A DNA stretch of 22,507 bases from UBA1067 sp963661055 (GCA_963661055.1 CAVLAC010000020.1:1-22507), one strand, 5' to 3'; counted from the stretch's first letter, positions 6,726 through 15,563 are shown. Translations and numbers: made by a program. The notes: generated from the letters alone by a model not told the origin.

Positions 6726-9197
6726 ATGGAAAAGAAACCTACAGCTACGCGAAAGAAAGATCCGCGCGTTGAGATGACAGCGAAGGGGCTCGCCGAGGAC
6801 TTTGCGTGGCATTTGCGCTATACACTCGCGAAGAGCACTGAGCACGCGACCCCCCACGACCAGTATATGGCGTTCGCGGATGCCGTCCGTGACCGCATTG
6901 TTGAGCGCTGGATGAATACCCAAGACCTTTACAGCGCGAAAAATACAAAGCGGGTTTACTATTTGTCGCTTGAGTTCCTTATGGGGCGGCTCTTGGGCAA
7001 CAATGTCATTAACCTCAAGGCGGACCGTCTTTGCACGGAAGCCCTGAAGGAATATGGCATTGATTGGAATAGCTTGCGCGACTACGAAGTTGACGCGGGA
7101 CTTGGCAATGGCGGTCTCGGACGCCTCGCCGCGTGCTATTTGGACTCGATGTCCACGCTTGATTTGGCGGGTATGGGCTATGGTCTTCGGTATGACTACG
7201 GCATTTTCCGTCAGAAGATTGTGGAAGGTAGCCAAGTCGAAGAGCCGGACGCGTGGCTGAAGAATGGGTATCCGTGGGAAGTGGCGCGTCCAGAATATAC
7301 TCAGACGGTTCATTTCGGTGGGCATGTCGAGTGCGCGACGATTGACGGTCGTCAGCAATGGCGTTGGGTGTCGTCCGAGCAAGTTCAGGGCTTGCCGTAT
7401 GATTTGCCGATTGTCGGCTACAAGAACGCGGTAAATACTTTGCGGTTGTGGTCCGCTAAAGCCGTCGATGAGTTTGACCTTGCCGATTTCAACAAGGGTA
7501 GTTATGTGGAAGCGGTTGAGGGCAAGGTGCTTGCCGAAAACCTCACCAAGGTGTTGTATCCGAATGACAACACGATGGCGGGCAAGGAATTGCGCTTGCG
7601 TCAGCAGTATTTCTTTGTGGCGTGTTCGCTCAATGATATTCTGCGGCGCTATCGCCAGTTGAATGACACGTGGGACGCGCTTCCTGATAAGGTGTTTATT
7701 CATCTTAATGAGACGCACCCCGCGCTCGTCATCCCTGAGCTTATGCGTATCCTCATTGACCACGAGGGACTCGATTGGGATAAGGCGTGGGATTTGACGC
7801 AGCGGTCGACGGGCTACACGAATCACACCATTCTTCCTGAGGCGCTTGAGAAGTGGCCTGTCTCGATGGTGGAGCGGCTCCTCCCGCGGCACTTGCAGAT
7901 TATTTACGAAATCAACGGACGCTTCCTGCAGAAGATTTCGTCGATGTACCCAGGCGACATCAAGCGCCTGCAGCGTATGTCGCTCATTGATGAGACGGGC
8001 GAACGCTATGTACGTATGGCGAACCTCTGCCTCGTGTCTACATCGTCCGTGAATGGTGTTGCTGAGTTGCATACGGAAATCTTGAAGACCTCGCTCTTCA
8101 AGGACTTCTATGACCTCTGGCCTGAGCGTTTCCATAATGTCACGAACGGCATTACGCCGCGGCGGTGGCTCTTGAAGGCGAATCCGTCCCTCGCGCAGCT
8201 GATTACGGAAAATATTGGCGAGAACTGGATTACGCACTTGGATGAACTGGAGAAGCTCGAGAAATTCGCGGGCGACAAGGCATTTTTGCAGGCACTTGCG
8301 AAGATTAAGCGTTCCAATAAGGGGCAGCTCTCGAATTGGGTGATGAAGAATCTAGGGATTCACCTTGACCCTGACGCCATCTTCGATGTGCAGGTCAAGC
8401 GCCTCCATGAATATAAGCGCCAACTTCTCTTGGTGCTCTATATCATCATCTTCTACAACCGTCTCTTGGCGGACCCGACCTACGACCCTATGCCGCGCAA
8501 CTTCATCTTCGCGGCGAAGGCAGCACCTGGCTACTATATGGCGAAGCTCATTATTCGCCTTATCCACGGCGTTGCCAATGTCGTGAACGCGAATCCGAAG
8601 ACTCGCGGCAAGCTTTCCGTCGCGTTTTTGCCCGATTACCGCGTTTCGCTTGCCGAAAAGATTATGCCTGCCGCCGATGTCTCGGAGCAGATTTCTCTCG
8701 CGGGTATGGAAGCTTCGGGCACGGGCAATATGAAGTTTATGATGAACGGAGCCCTCACGCTCGGAACTTATGACGGCGCGAATGTTGAGATTAATCAGCA
8801 GGTCGGCGACGAGAATATGTTCCTCTTTGGACTCCGCACGGATGAAGTCGCGAAGTTGCGTCCGAACTACTGTTCGCGCGATTACTACAATGCCGACCCC
8901 GAGATTAAGCAGGCGATTGATATGATTAAGGCGAATGTGTTCTCGCTCTTGGAGCCAGGGCTCTTCGACCCCATCGTGCGCTCGCTACTTGATTACAACG
9001 ACTACTACATGCTCTTCGCCGACCTTCGGAGCTATTCCGAGGCGCAAGATCGTGTGGACGCGACCTATCGCGATAGCCGTCAGTGGACAAGCCGTGCACT
9101 CGTGAACATTGCGCGTTCGGGACGCTTCTCTTCGGACCGTGCGATTCTTGAGTACGCGAAGGATATTTGGCACATTAAGCCTGTGCAATTCGGCTAA
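6726..9197 (+). CDS. glgP: Glycogen/alpha-glucan phosphorylase
   Basis: The 823-residue protein has the usual length for bacterial glycogen phosphorylase, which releases glucose-1-phosphate from alpha-1,4-glucans using PLP. Family landmarks are present end to end: YYLSLEFLMGRLLGNN near residue 78, GLGNGGLGRLAACYLDS near 125, the VKRLHEYKRQLL segment near 556, and EASGTGNMKFMMNGAL, whose Lys (about residue 670) binds PLP. It lies 23 bases after the AsmA-like gene, behind a strong SD and without an obvious terminator between, so it may be read from the envelope operon promoter or from an unseen one. Its 3' end overlaps the oppositely oriented MocR gene by 23 bp, with no clear terminator between them. 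Cytoplasmic; role in storage glycogen use. Confidence 0.97.
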   Translation: MEKKPTATRKKDPRVEMTAKGLAEDFAWHLRYTLAKSTEHATPHDQYMAFADAVRDRIVERWMNTQDLYSAKNTKRVYYLSLEFLMGRLLGNNVINLKADRLCTEALKEYGIDWNSLRDYEVDAGLGNGGLGRLAACYLDSMSTLDLAGMGYGLRYDYGIFRQKIVEGSQVEEPDAWLKNGYPWEVARPEYTQTVHFGGHVECATIDGRQQWRWVSSEQVQGLPYDLPIVGYKNAVNTLRLWSAKAVDEFDLADFNKGSYVEAVEGKVLAENLTKVLYPNDNTMAGKELRLRQQYFFVACSLNDILRRYRQLNDTWDALPDKVFIHLNETHPALVIPELMRILIDHEGLDWDKAWDLTQRSTGYTNHTILPEALEKWPVSMVERLLPRHLQIIYEINGRFLQKISSMYPGDIKRLQRMSLIDETGERYVRMANLCLVSTSSVNGVAELHTEILKTSLFKDFYDLWPERFHNVTNGITPRRWLLKANPSLAQLITENIGENWITHLDELEKLEKFAGDKAFLQALAKIKRSNKGQLSNWVMKNLGIHLDPDAIFDVQVKRLHEYKRQLLLVLYIIIFYNRLLADPTYDPMPRNFIFAAKAAPGYYMAKLIIRLIHGVANVVNANPKTRGKLSVAFLPDYRVSLAEKIMPAADVSEQISLAGMEASGTGNMKFMMNGALTLGTYDGANVEINQQVGDENMFLFGLRTDEVAKLRPNYCSRDYYNADPEIKQAIDMIKANVFSLLEPGLFDPIVRSLLDYNDYYMLFADLRSYSEAQDRVDATYRDSRQWTSRALVNIARSGRFSSDRAILEYAKDIWHIKPVQFG

Positions 9198-10557
9198 GTG
9201 CCGCAGCGAGTTGCTTTGGGGAGGGCGCGGACGAAAGCGAAAGCCGCAGAAACGCGTCCTTAGCCCCACGAGCAACGGCGAAGCGATCGGAGTGGCAGAC
9301 GACAACGCCTGCCGCTCTATATTTTTGCTCAATTTCAGGTCCGTGCCCCGCCGTGCCTAAGAGGGGGAGCGTGCGGAAAAGTCGCGTATCTTGTGCGAGG
9401 CGCGGCAGATGGAAGGTTTTATTAAAGAGCTCATTTGCCGCGTGCGCGTACTTTATCTTCTCTTGCAGAATGCGGTCCGTCGCTCCAGTGAGAATGAGTT
9501 CGCTGATGATTTCAGCGTCAAGGGCACTCGCCTTAATAAAGGTATAATGTAAGCCCGCAATGACGCGCTCTTTGAGAGCAGGCGGCAGAGCAACAAAAGT
9601 GACGCGTAGACCTGGTGAGATAAAGCGTGTTGAGCCCGCGAAGTAAATCGTATTCTCGGGAAGGCGCGAGAAGAAAGAGCGACGCTTTACGGCGGCAGGG
9701 TCTAGGGATGCACTATCCTCGAGGATGAGGAGCTTATGGCGTGCGCACACTTCGGCGAGTTCATCGCGGCGGTTATTTCCCAGCGTGAGTGTCGTCGGGT
9801 TTGCACACTCGGGCATAAGGAAAACGCCGCGTAGATTGAACTTCCGCGCGGCGGCATCGAGCGCGGCGGGGGACATACCGTGGGCATCGCTATTTATGGG
9901 CACGAGCTTAATGTGTGCGAGGTGCGCGAGTTGGATGAGGTTCGCGTAAGTGAAAGGATCTGTCGCGAGTGTGTCGCCAACCGAGAAGACGGAAAGTAAG
10001 GTCGCCGCGAGTGCACTCTGTACGCCTGGAAAGACAGCAATTTGGTCGAGCGGTACATCTAGCCCAGCCATTTTGCGAAGCCAAGTCTGCCCCGCGTGTA
10101 AATGCCGGGGCTGTCCATTACGGAAGCTGTAGTCAAAGAGGTAGCCAGCGCTATCCCGCGCAAGGACGGCTTGGGCGGCGGCGACAATCTCCTTCTTGCC
10201 GACGCTAGGGAAGGCTTGCACCGCCCCGAGGTCGATGAGATTGGAAGCTTCTTTTCGGGCACTCGCGTCACTGGGTTCAGCAACAAAAGTGCCGCGTCCG
10301 ACGATGCCGTAAATCAGATTCTTAGCGCGGCAGATGTCGTAGGCGTGGGTGAGAGTTGTGAAGTTGAGGTCTAGGAAGTCCGCGAGTTCGCGCTGAGGCG
10401 GAAGCTTCGTCCCCACGGGCAACGCCCCTGAACGGATGTCCGCCTCTAGCGCGGCGGCAATGGCGAGGTAGAGGGCTCCTTGGGGTTTCGGGGCTTCGCC
10501 ACGGCACCACGGCGGAATCCAAGTTAGGGGATAATTCTCAAAGGAGTTAACTGACAT
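9175..10557 (-). CDS. MocR/GabR-type GntR-aminotransferase regulator lacking the PLP lysine
   Basis: The 460-residue protein has a GntR winged helix at about residues 25-95 (LYLAIAAALEADIRSG, LPPQRELADFLDLNFTTLTHAYD, GRGTFV) followed by a fold-type I aminotransferase-like domain, the MocR layout. The aminotransferase shows ECANPTTLT where NPTG is usual, and ILEDSAS at 277-283 where the conserved Asp is kept but the usual Tyr is replaced. The segment aligned to GSFSKTLAPGLR reads AGSTRFISPGLR, so the Schiff-base Lys is Arg311 (codon CGC, plus-strand bases 9625-9627). It therefore probably cannot bind PLP covalently, and may sense ligand without an aldimine. Its start lies 2 bases after the stop of the outer-membrane protein gene, so the two form an operon; its 3' end overlaps glgP. 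Its regulated targets are unknown. Confidence 0.88.
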   Translation of the reverse strand: MSVNSFENYPLTWIPPWCRGEAPKPQGALYLAIAAALEADIRSGALPVGTKLPPQRELADFLDLNFTTLTHAYDICRAKNLIYGIVGRGTFVAEPSDASARKEASNLIDLGAVQAFPSVGKKEIVAAAQAVLARDSAGYLFDYSFRNGQPRHLHAGQTWLRKMAGLDVPLDQIAVFPGVQSALAATLLSVFSVGDTLATDPFTYANLIQLAHLAHIKLVPINSDAHGMSPAALDAAARKFNLRGVFLMPECANPTTLTLGNNRRDELAEVCARHKLLILEDSASLDPAAVKRRSFFSRLPENTIYFAGSTRFISPGLRVTFVALPPALKERVIAGLHYTFIKASALDAEIISELILTGATDRILQEKIKYAHAANELFNKTFHLPRLAQDTRLFRTLPLLGTAGHGPEIEQKYRAAGVVVCHSDRFAVARGAKDAFLRLSLSSAPSPKQLAAALSRIAQA

Positions 10558-10559
10558 AG

Positions 10560-11378
10560 CTAGAGATTGAGAATTAGTCCCACTGTCGCGAAAGCGAGGT
10601 CACGCCTGCCGCATTCATTCGGGCGAGCTTTGACTTGGCGACGCACGGTTGAATCGGTGTTCGAGAATTGCGCGATGCCGAGGTAACCAATGAGATTTTC
10701 CTTGAACCTGTACTTTAGCGTCAGCGAGAGTGTCGCGGAGTTTATCCCTTGGTGATAACGCGCGGGTTCCTCGGTCCATTGTCCAAAGCGACGGCGATTC
10801 CAACAGCGCGGACCACCGTCCACAAAGAATTGAGGGACAATTGAGAAGTCGGCGGGCAACTCGAACTCGCGAAAGATTCCCGCGCGGATGCCTGGACAGC
10901 AGTAGGGATATTGCATCCAACGAACGAGTGTGAAGAGAGAGAACCACGGCATTGTGAGTGTCTCGCGATTAATCCATTCGCGATAGGTGCGCCGCGTGCT
11001 ATCGCGATAGCCGAGGAGCTCGTCCCATTGGTAGGAGAGTTTGGAATCGAGCGACCAGCCCTCCGTAAACTCCCAAGTGTAGCCATATTGAAGCCACGGA
11101 TCAATTTCATTGAAGAGTTGGCAACGGCTGGAGGTGTAATGGCTCGAGAGGTCCGTCATACTCCAGAAGCCAACATTGGCATAGCCGAGAGCCCCGAGCC
11201 TGTAGCCGATACCCGTATCCAAGTTGAAGACGGGACGGACCGCTACAAGTTTGCCGCGAGTCGCGTGAGCGGATTCGATTTCGGGATTGACCCAAGCATA
11301 GGGACGCACCTCATCGCCGCGCGTGGCAAGCGAAAGGGCAAGGGCGACGAATGCGCCAAGGTAGATTCTCTTTTGCAT
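10560..11378 (-). CDS. Outer-membrane beta-barrel protein (uncharacterised)
   Basis: The protein has 272 residues. An N-terminal signal peptide (MQKRIYLGAFVALALSLATRG, about 21 residues) leads into a chain rich in aromatic, alternating strands (IGYRLGALGYANVGFWS, WLQYGYTWEF, LDSKLSYQW, FSIVPQFFVDGG, ATLSLTLKYRF) and ends LAFATVGLILNL, a plausible last barrel strand, though with Leu rather than Phe at the end. This pattern fits a small outer-membrane barrel; no specific family is recognised. It is the first gene of a two-gene minus-strand operon with the MocR-like regulator, and diverges from pyrB, with both promoters in the 127-bp intergenic region. Confidence 0.7.
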   Translation of the reverse strand: MQKRIYLGAFVALALSLATRGDEVRPYAWVNPEIESAHATRGKLVAVRPVFNLDTGIGYRLGALGYANVGFWSMTDLSSHYTSSRCQLFNEIDPWLQYGYTWEFTEGWSLDSKLSYQWDELLGYRDSTRRTYREWINRETLTMPWFSLFTLVRWMQYPYCCPGIRAGIFREFELPADFSIVPQFFVDGGPRCWNRRRFGQWTEEPARYHQGINSATLSLTLKYRFKENLIGYLGIAQFSNTDSTVRRQVKARPNECGRRDLAFATVGLILNL

Positions 11379-11394
11379 AAGTTTTATAATTACT

Positions 11395-11403
11395 ATTATA
11401 TCA
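11395..11403 (-). promoter_or_regulatory. Extended -10 promoter for the barrel-mocR operon
   Basis: On the minus strand TGATATAAT reads from 11403 to 11395, an extended -10. The start codon at 11378 lies 16 bases further on, giving a predicted leader of about 10 nt with no SD. Confidence 0.55.
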
Positions 11404-11462
11404 GATATTTTGAGCAGATAAAAGAGATTTGTTTGGTTGATTCACACGCGTGGGGCGAATTA

Positions 11463-11471
11463 TGGTATAAT
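11463..11471 (+). promoter_or_regulatory. Extended -10 promoter for pyrB-der-dnaB
   Basis: TGGTATAAT (11463-11471) within ATTATGGTATAATATGG. No good -35 at normal spacing. The ATG is 34 bases downstream and, unlike the leaderless-type genes here, an SD (AAGGAG, 11490-11495) lies in the predicted leader, 10 bases before the start. Confidence 0.65.
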
Positions 11472-11505
11472 ATGGAGCAGAAATTGAAGAAGGAGTTCTG
11501 AGAAA

Positions 11506-12579
11506 ATGACGCTGACAGACATCAGTTGGGAGGCTTATCAAAGCCTCAAGCCAGAAGAGAAGAAGCCTTATTTGGCGCGTCCTGAAGGGGATGGGCTTCC
11601 CTATCACACACTATTTGCTCAGCAATTCGACCGCACGACTCTGGAGCGGCTGTGTGCTCTCGCGAATCGCATTCGTTTCATCAACAAGTCGCGGGAGGGA
11701 GCTCTCTACCTAAAGAGCATTCTCGCCCATAAGCGCGCGATGCTGTACTTCTCGCAACCTTCCTCGCGCACCTTCCTCTCACATCTCGCCGCCTGCCAAA
11801 TCCTTGGGTTGACGACGGGGTCCGTGCGGGACGCGGCGACTTCTTCGGAGTTTAAGGGCGAGACGAAGGAAGACTCAATCCGCACCTTCTCCTCTTACTT
11901 CGACATGATCATTATGCGCTCACCTGAGCAGGGGCTCGCCGAGAAGATGGCGTGGGAACTTTCGAACTCCTCGCGACCAATTCCCATCCTGAATGCGGGC
12001 TCAGGCAAAGATCAGCATCCGACACAGGCTCTCCTCGACATCTATACACTTGTGCGCTCCTTCGAAGATAAGGGCGGCATTGATGGACGCACCGTCACCT
12101 TCTGTGGCGACCTTATGCGTGGGCGCACCGTGCGCTCGCTCAGCTATCTCCTCACCAACTTCAAGAATGTACGCCAAATCTTTGTTGCCCCGCAGGAGTT
12201 GCAAGTGCCTGCCGATGTGGTGATGACGCTCGCGAAGAAGGGCGTGGACTTCGAGGTGTCGGAAGATTTGCGCCGCGCGGTGAAGGAATCGGATGCTGTT
12301 TATATGACGCGTATTCAGGATGAGTGGGATTCGGCGAAGGGGGCTTCCGCTAAAATCGACAATTCCAAGTACAAGTTTGGGGCGGAGGAACTGAAGCTTC
12401 TGAAGAGCGACGGAATCATTATGCACCCGTTGCCGCGGCGCGATGAAATCGCGACTTGCTGTGACCACGACCCTCGGGCTATGTACTGGCGGCAGATGCG
12501 TAATGGCATGTGGATTCGCGCGGCACTTATCGCGGCGACCTTCGGTTACGAGAACGAAATCAATAGTTGCGGATACTAA
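11506..12579 (+). CDS. pyrB: Aspartate carbamoyltransferase catalytic chain
   Basis: The 357-residue protein catalyses the first committed pyrimidine step, carbamoyl phosphate plus L-aspartate to carbamoyl-aspartate. Carbamoyl-phosphate residues are visible: QPSSRTF (residues 84-90, a Ser variant of the STRT loop), Lys117 in SEFKGET, HPTQ at 171-174, and HPLPR at 307-311. TRIQ (268-271) supplies the Arg and Gln that bind aspartate in ATCase, which argues against ornithine carbamoyltransferase. It is about 45 residues longer than typical, with an N-terminal extension (MTLTDISWEAYQSLKPEEKK) and extra C-terminal length. No pyrI is adjacent. An SD sits 10 bases upstream. It heads a tight operon: der begins 9 bases after its stop. 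Confidence 0.9.
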   Translation: MTLTDISWEAYQSLKPEEKKPYLARPEGDGLPYHTLFAQQFDRTTLERLCALANRIRFINKSREGALYLKSILAHKRAMLYFSQPSSRTFLSHLAACQILGLTTGSVRDAATSSEFKGETKEDSIRTFSSYFDMIIMRSPEQGLAEKMAWELSNSSRPIPILNAGSGKDQHPTQALLDIYTLVRSFEDKGGIDGRTVTFCGDLMRGRTVRSLSYLLTNFKNVRQIFVAPQELQVPADVVMTLAKKGVDFEVSEDLRRAVKESDAVYMTRIQDEWDSAKGASAKIDNSKYKFGAEELKLLKSDGIIMHPLPRRDEIATCCDHDPRAMYWRQMRNGMWIRAALIAATFGYENEINSCGY

Positions 12580-12588
12580 GAGTGAAAG

Positions 12589-13950
12589 ATGAATGTAGTA
12601 AGCTTAGTGGGGCGCCCCAACACAGGCAAGAGTGCGCTCTTTAATCGGCTCGCGAAGAAGCGTGTTGCCATTGTCTTTGACCAGCCTGGCGTGACGCGTG
12701 ACCGCGTCACACGGGAAATCAATCTGCGCGACCGCCGCGTTATGCTCGTTGATACGGGTGGAATTGCCTTTGATAAGCGCGTCACTCACGACCCCTTGGA
12801 CGGCGAAACGCGTGCTCAGGCGGAACTCGCTGTGGAAGATTCTGCCGTTTGCGTCATTGTCGTCGATGCCCGCGCGGGAATTACGCCGCTAGATACGGAA
12901 GTCATCCGCCGCGTTCGTGAGTCGGGTGTCGCTTGTATGATTGCGGCGAATAAGTGTGACCGTGCGGATGATGATCATCTCGCGGCAGAGTTTGAGCGCT
13001 TTGGACTGCCTGTCTTCGCGATTAGTGCGGAACATGGGCGCGGCATTGAGGACTTAATCGCGGCGGTCGTCGCGAAGTTGCCACCCGCAGTACCAGAGGA
13101 ATCGGCGGGGCGTCCGTTGCGTGTCGCGATTGTGGGGCGTCCGAATGCGGGCAAGAGTTCGTACATTAATCGCCTTTTGAATGCGCCGCGTGTCATTGTC
13201 TCGGAGATTCCAGGCACAACGCGTGACGCGGTGGAAGTTCCGTTCACAATTGGCTCAGGCCCTGAAGCGCGGCACTATATGCTCGTTGATACGGCGGGAA
13301 TGAAGCCCCATACGAAGATGAGCAAGACGAGTGTCGATAACTTCTCGCTCTTTCGCAGCGAACAGGCGATTGAAGAGGCGGATGTCGTCCTTCTCGTTAT
13401 GGATCCGACCCTTGGCCCGACTCTGCAAGATAAGCGCATCGCGGGCAAGATTCTTGATGCCCATCGCGCGTGTGTCGTCCTTATGAATAAGTGGGATGTT
13501 GCGCAGGAGCAGGGCATTACCGAGACAAAGGCGACGGAAGCTATCCGCGCGATGATGCCATTCTTGAATTTCGCCCCGCTTGTTTATTGCTCGAATAAGT
13601 CGGGCTACAACATCCGTCGTACCGTGGACGCGATAGACCGTGCGGCGGCGAGCGCCATTGAGCGACTCCCGACGGGAATGCTTAATCGCGTTTTGACGAC
13701 GGCGGCAAAGAAGACGCTTGCCCCAATGGTGCGCGGCAAGCGGCTCAAGATTTATTACGGACTCCAAGTCTCCACGAATCCGCAAACGATACGGCTCTTC
13801 GTGAATGACCCGAAGCTCGTGACACCCGCTTACTTAAGTTATATGGAGAAGAATATCCGTGCGCGCTTCGGCTTGGAAGGTGCACCCCTTCGGATTTTCT
13901 TGAAGGCGCGTTCTCGCAAAGGCGCGACCCCAACAATGGAGAAAGAATAA
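12589..13950 (+). CDS. der: Ribosome biogenesis GTPase Der
   Basis: The 453-residue protein has the tandem GTPase layout unique to Der/EngA. The first G domain has GRPNTGKS (residues 8-15), DTGG and NKCD; the second has GRPNAGKS (about 183-190), DTAG and NKWD (about 300). A KH-like C-terminal domain carries the segment KRLKIYYGLQVSTNPQT and ends in a basic tail. Der acts in 50S subunit assembly. It lies 9 bases after pyrB, and its TAA stop shares a base with the dnaB ATG (13950), so the three genes are probably co-transcribed and der and dnaB translationally coupled. Confidence 0.97.
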   Translation: MNVVSLVGRPNTGKSALFNRLAKKRVAIVFDQPGVTRDRVTREINLRDRRVMLVDTGGIAFDKRVTHDPLDGETRAQAELAVEDSAVCVIVVDARAGITPLDTEVIRRVRESGVACMIAANKCDRADDDHLAAEFERFGLPVFAISAEHGRGIEDLIAAVVAKLPPAVPEESAGRPLRVAIVGRPNAGKSSYINRLLNAPRVIVSEIPGTTRDAVEVPFTIGSGPEARHYMLVDTAGMKPHTKMSKTSVDNFSLFRSEQAIEEADVVLLVMDPTLGPTLQDKRIAGKILDAHRACVVLMNKWDVAQEQGITETKATEAIRAMMPFLNFAPLVYCSNKSGYNIRRTVDAIDRAAASAIERLPTGMLNRVLTTAAKKTLAPMVRGKRLKIYYGLQVSTNPQTIRLFVNDPKLVTPAYLSYMEKNIRARFGLEGAPLRIFLKARSRKGATPTMEKE

Positions 13951-15464
13951 TGGAAACAGATTTGAAGACACCACCCAATAATACGGAAGCCGAGCGCGCA
14001 GTGCTCGGGAGTATTCTGACGGATACGAACACGGGCGATGACGACCGCGTGATGGACCTTTGCCTAACGAGTGGCATTAGCGAGAACTCGTTCTATGATA
14101 TCCGTAACCGCACAATCTACGAGGCTATGCGGGGCTTGAATGCGGCGGGCAAGCCGCTGGACTTGATTTCGCTTATGGAAGCGTTGAAGGTGAGCGGCAA
14201 GCTCGAGGGCGTGGGCGGTATCGCCTATGTGCAGTCCCTTGTCGACCAAACCCCAACTTCCGCACACGCCGAGCACTACATCAACATTGTGCGCGATAAG
14301 GAAATGCGCCGCACGATGATAGATCGCGCCTCGAAAGTCGTGGGGCGGTGCTATAATGAGAATGAGTGGCCTGACCCGCAGACGGTTCTAGGCTTCGCGG
14401 AAAAGTCATTCCTTGAGATTGGCGAGAACACGACGGGCACAATGCCGTGGGATCAGGCGATTAGCACAAGCTTTGACTCCATAAATCGTATGTTCACGAC
14501 GAAGGGCAACCGTCTCGAGGGACTTTCCACGGGGCTAAAGTACCTGGACGAGAAGTTGCAGGGTCTCAAGAAGGCGGAAATGATTGTCATCGCGGCGCGT
14601 CCGTCGGTGGGCAAAACTTCGCTTGCTATGAACATCGCCGAATGCGCGGCACTTGGGTGCGACCTCAACAATAACCCCATAAAGTCCGACAATGGCAAGC
14701 GTCATCCCGTGATGATTTTCTCGCTTGAAATGCCCGTCGAGGCACTCGCTAAGCGTATGATTGCGGGGCGAGCCCAGCTGAATATGTGGCGGCTTAATCG
14801 TAATCTCGTCGCGAAGTCTGAGCGGGATATGCTGAGCGCGAATCTCTTTCAGGCGACAGGCGACTTGAAGGGTGCGCCCATTTATGTGGACGACGCGGCA
14901 GGTCTCGATATTATGGACCTTCGGGCTCGGGCACGCCGCGCGAAGAAGGCGCACGGCATTGAGTTGATTGTCATTGACTACTTGCAACTTTGCACCTGCC
15001 ATGAAGCGGCGCGGCAAGCGAATCGCCAAATCGAGGTGAGTATGATTTCCCAGCAGATTAAGGCGATGGCGAAGGAATTGAATATTCCCGTAATCGTGCT
15101 TTCCCAGCTCTCGCGTGCCAATGAACAGCGCGGCGATAAATCAGAAAAGCCGAAACTTTCTGACCTGCGCGATTCGGGCGCGATTGAACAGGATGCCGAC
15201 GTCGTGTTCCTTCTGCGCCGTCCCTCACGGACCTCTACCGACAAGGAGGCGGACGATAAAACGCTCGCCATTATTGATGTCGCGAAGAACCGTAATGGTG
15301 AGACGGGCGAAGTGCGCGTGAACTTCTTCGCGGAGTTTACACGCTTCGGGGACCGTGCGCCTGAGTCGGCTACAACGGAAAACTTCTCGTCCTCCGAAGA
15401 TGAGCCCGAGGGTCCCGCGAGTGCCAACTATCACCCCGTATATGTGCAAGATCCGCTCATCTAA
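13950..15464 (+). CDS. dnaB: Replicative DNA helicase DnaB
   Basis: The 504-residue protein opens with the DnaB N-terminal domain (PPNNTEAERAVLGSIL) and has a RecA-like C-terminal motor: Walker A ARPSVGKTS near residue 217, Walker B IELIVIDYLQL near 338, and the DLRDSGAIEQDADVVFLL segment near 408. It unwinds DNA ahead of the replication fork as a hexamer. It overlaps der by one base. The last 40 residues or so are an acidic, low-complexity tail. A CGCGGCA motif immediately follows the stop; no terminator is evident before the Pho-like promoter region. Confidence 0.97.
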   Translation: METDLKTPPNNTEAERAVLGSILTDTNTGDDDRVMDLCLTSGISENSFYDIRNRTIYEAMRGLNAAGKPLDLISLMEALKVSGKLEGVGGIAYVQSLVDQTPTSAHAEHYINIVRDKEMRRTMIDRASKVVGRCYNENEWPDPQTVLGFAEKSFLEIGENTTGTMPWDQAISTSFDSINRMFTTKGNRLEGLSTGLKYLDEKLQGLKKAEMIVIAARPSVGKTSLAMNIAECAALGCDLNNNPIKSDNGKRHPVMIFSLEMPVEALAKRMIAGRAQLNMWRLNRNLVAKSERDMLSANLFQATGDLKGAPIYVDDAAGLDIMDLRARARRAKKAHGIELIVIDYLQLCTCHEAARQANRQIEVSMISQQIKAMAKELNIPVIVLSQLSRANEQRGDKSEKPKLSDLRDSGAIEQDADVVFLLRRPSRTSTDKEADDKTLAIIDVAKNRNGETGEVRVNFFAEFTRFGDRAPESATTENFSSSEDEPEGPASANYHPVYVQDPLI

Positions 15465-15486
15465 CGCGGCATTTGGGCGCGGCGTC

Positions 15487-15525
15487 CTAACAGAAATCTA
15501 ACACATATCTCACATAGTCTTCATC
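15487..15525 (+). promoter_or_regulatory. PhoB-like box: 11-bp-phased direct repeats
   Basis: CTAACA at 15487, CTAACA at 15498 and CTCACA at 15509 are spaced exactly 11 bp apart, and a degenerate CTTCATC follows at 15519. OmpR/PhoB-family regulators bind 11-bp direct repeats (E. coli pho box: CTGTCAT units), which replace the -35 about 10 bp upstream of the -10. Here the last repeat ends about 10 bp before GATAAT at 15535. A PhoB-family regulator is encoded just downstream, so autoregulation or control by that protein is a natural inference. Confidence 0.6.
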
Positions 15526-15534
15526 CAAATTTGC

Positions 15535-15540
15535 GATAAT
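15535..15540 (+). promoter_or_regulatory. -10 element for the small membrane peptide gene
   Basis: GATAAT (15535-15540), 10 bp downstream of the phased repeats, with the predicted start about 15547 and an SD (AAAGGA, 15549-15554) 9 bases before ATG 15564. A perfect 8-bp inverted repeat, CTTCATCC (15519-15526) and GGATGAAG (15552-15559), brackets it. Confidence 0.45.
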
Positions 15541-15563
15541 ATTACGCGAAAGGATGAAGAAGT

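Noticed and set aside
6705..8237. A 510-codon minus-strand open frame opposite glgP
   Set aside because: glgP on the plus strand is full-length and has family motifs throughout; the antisense product is Arg/His-rich with no recognisable domain.
10911..11501. Plus-strand frame across the barrel gene and the divergent promoter region
   Set aside because: It reads through the pyrB promoter and is antisense to a signal-peptide barrel gene; no SD or domain.
11506..12579. Ornithine carbamoyltransferase as the identity of this transcarbamoylase
   Set aside because: The TRIQ segment with Arg269 and Gln271 and the HPTQALLDIYT context fit aspartate carbamoyltransferase; the OTCase ornithine signature (HCLP) is replaced by HPLPR.
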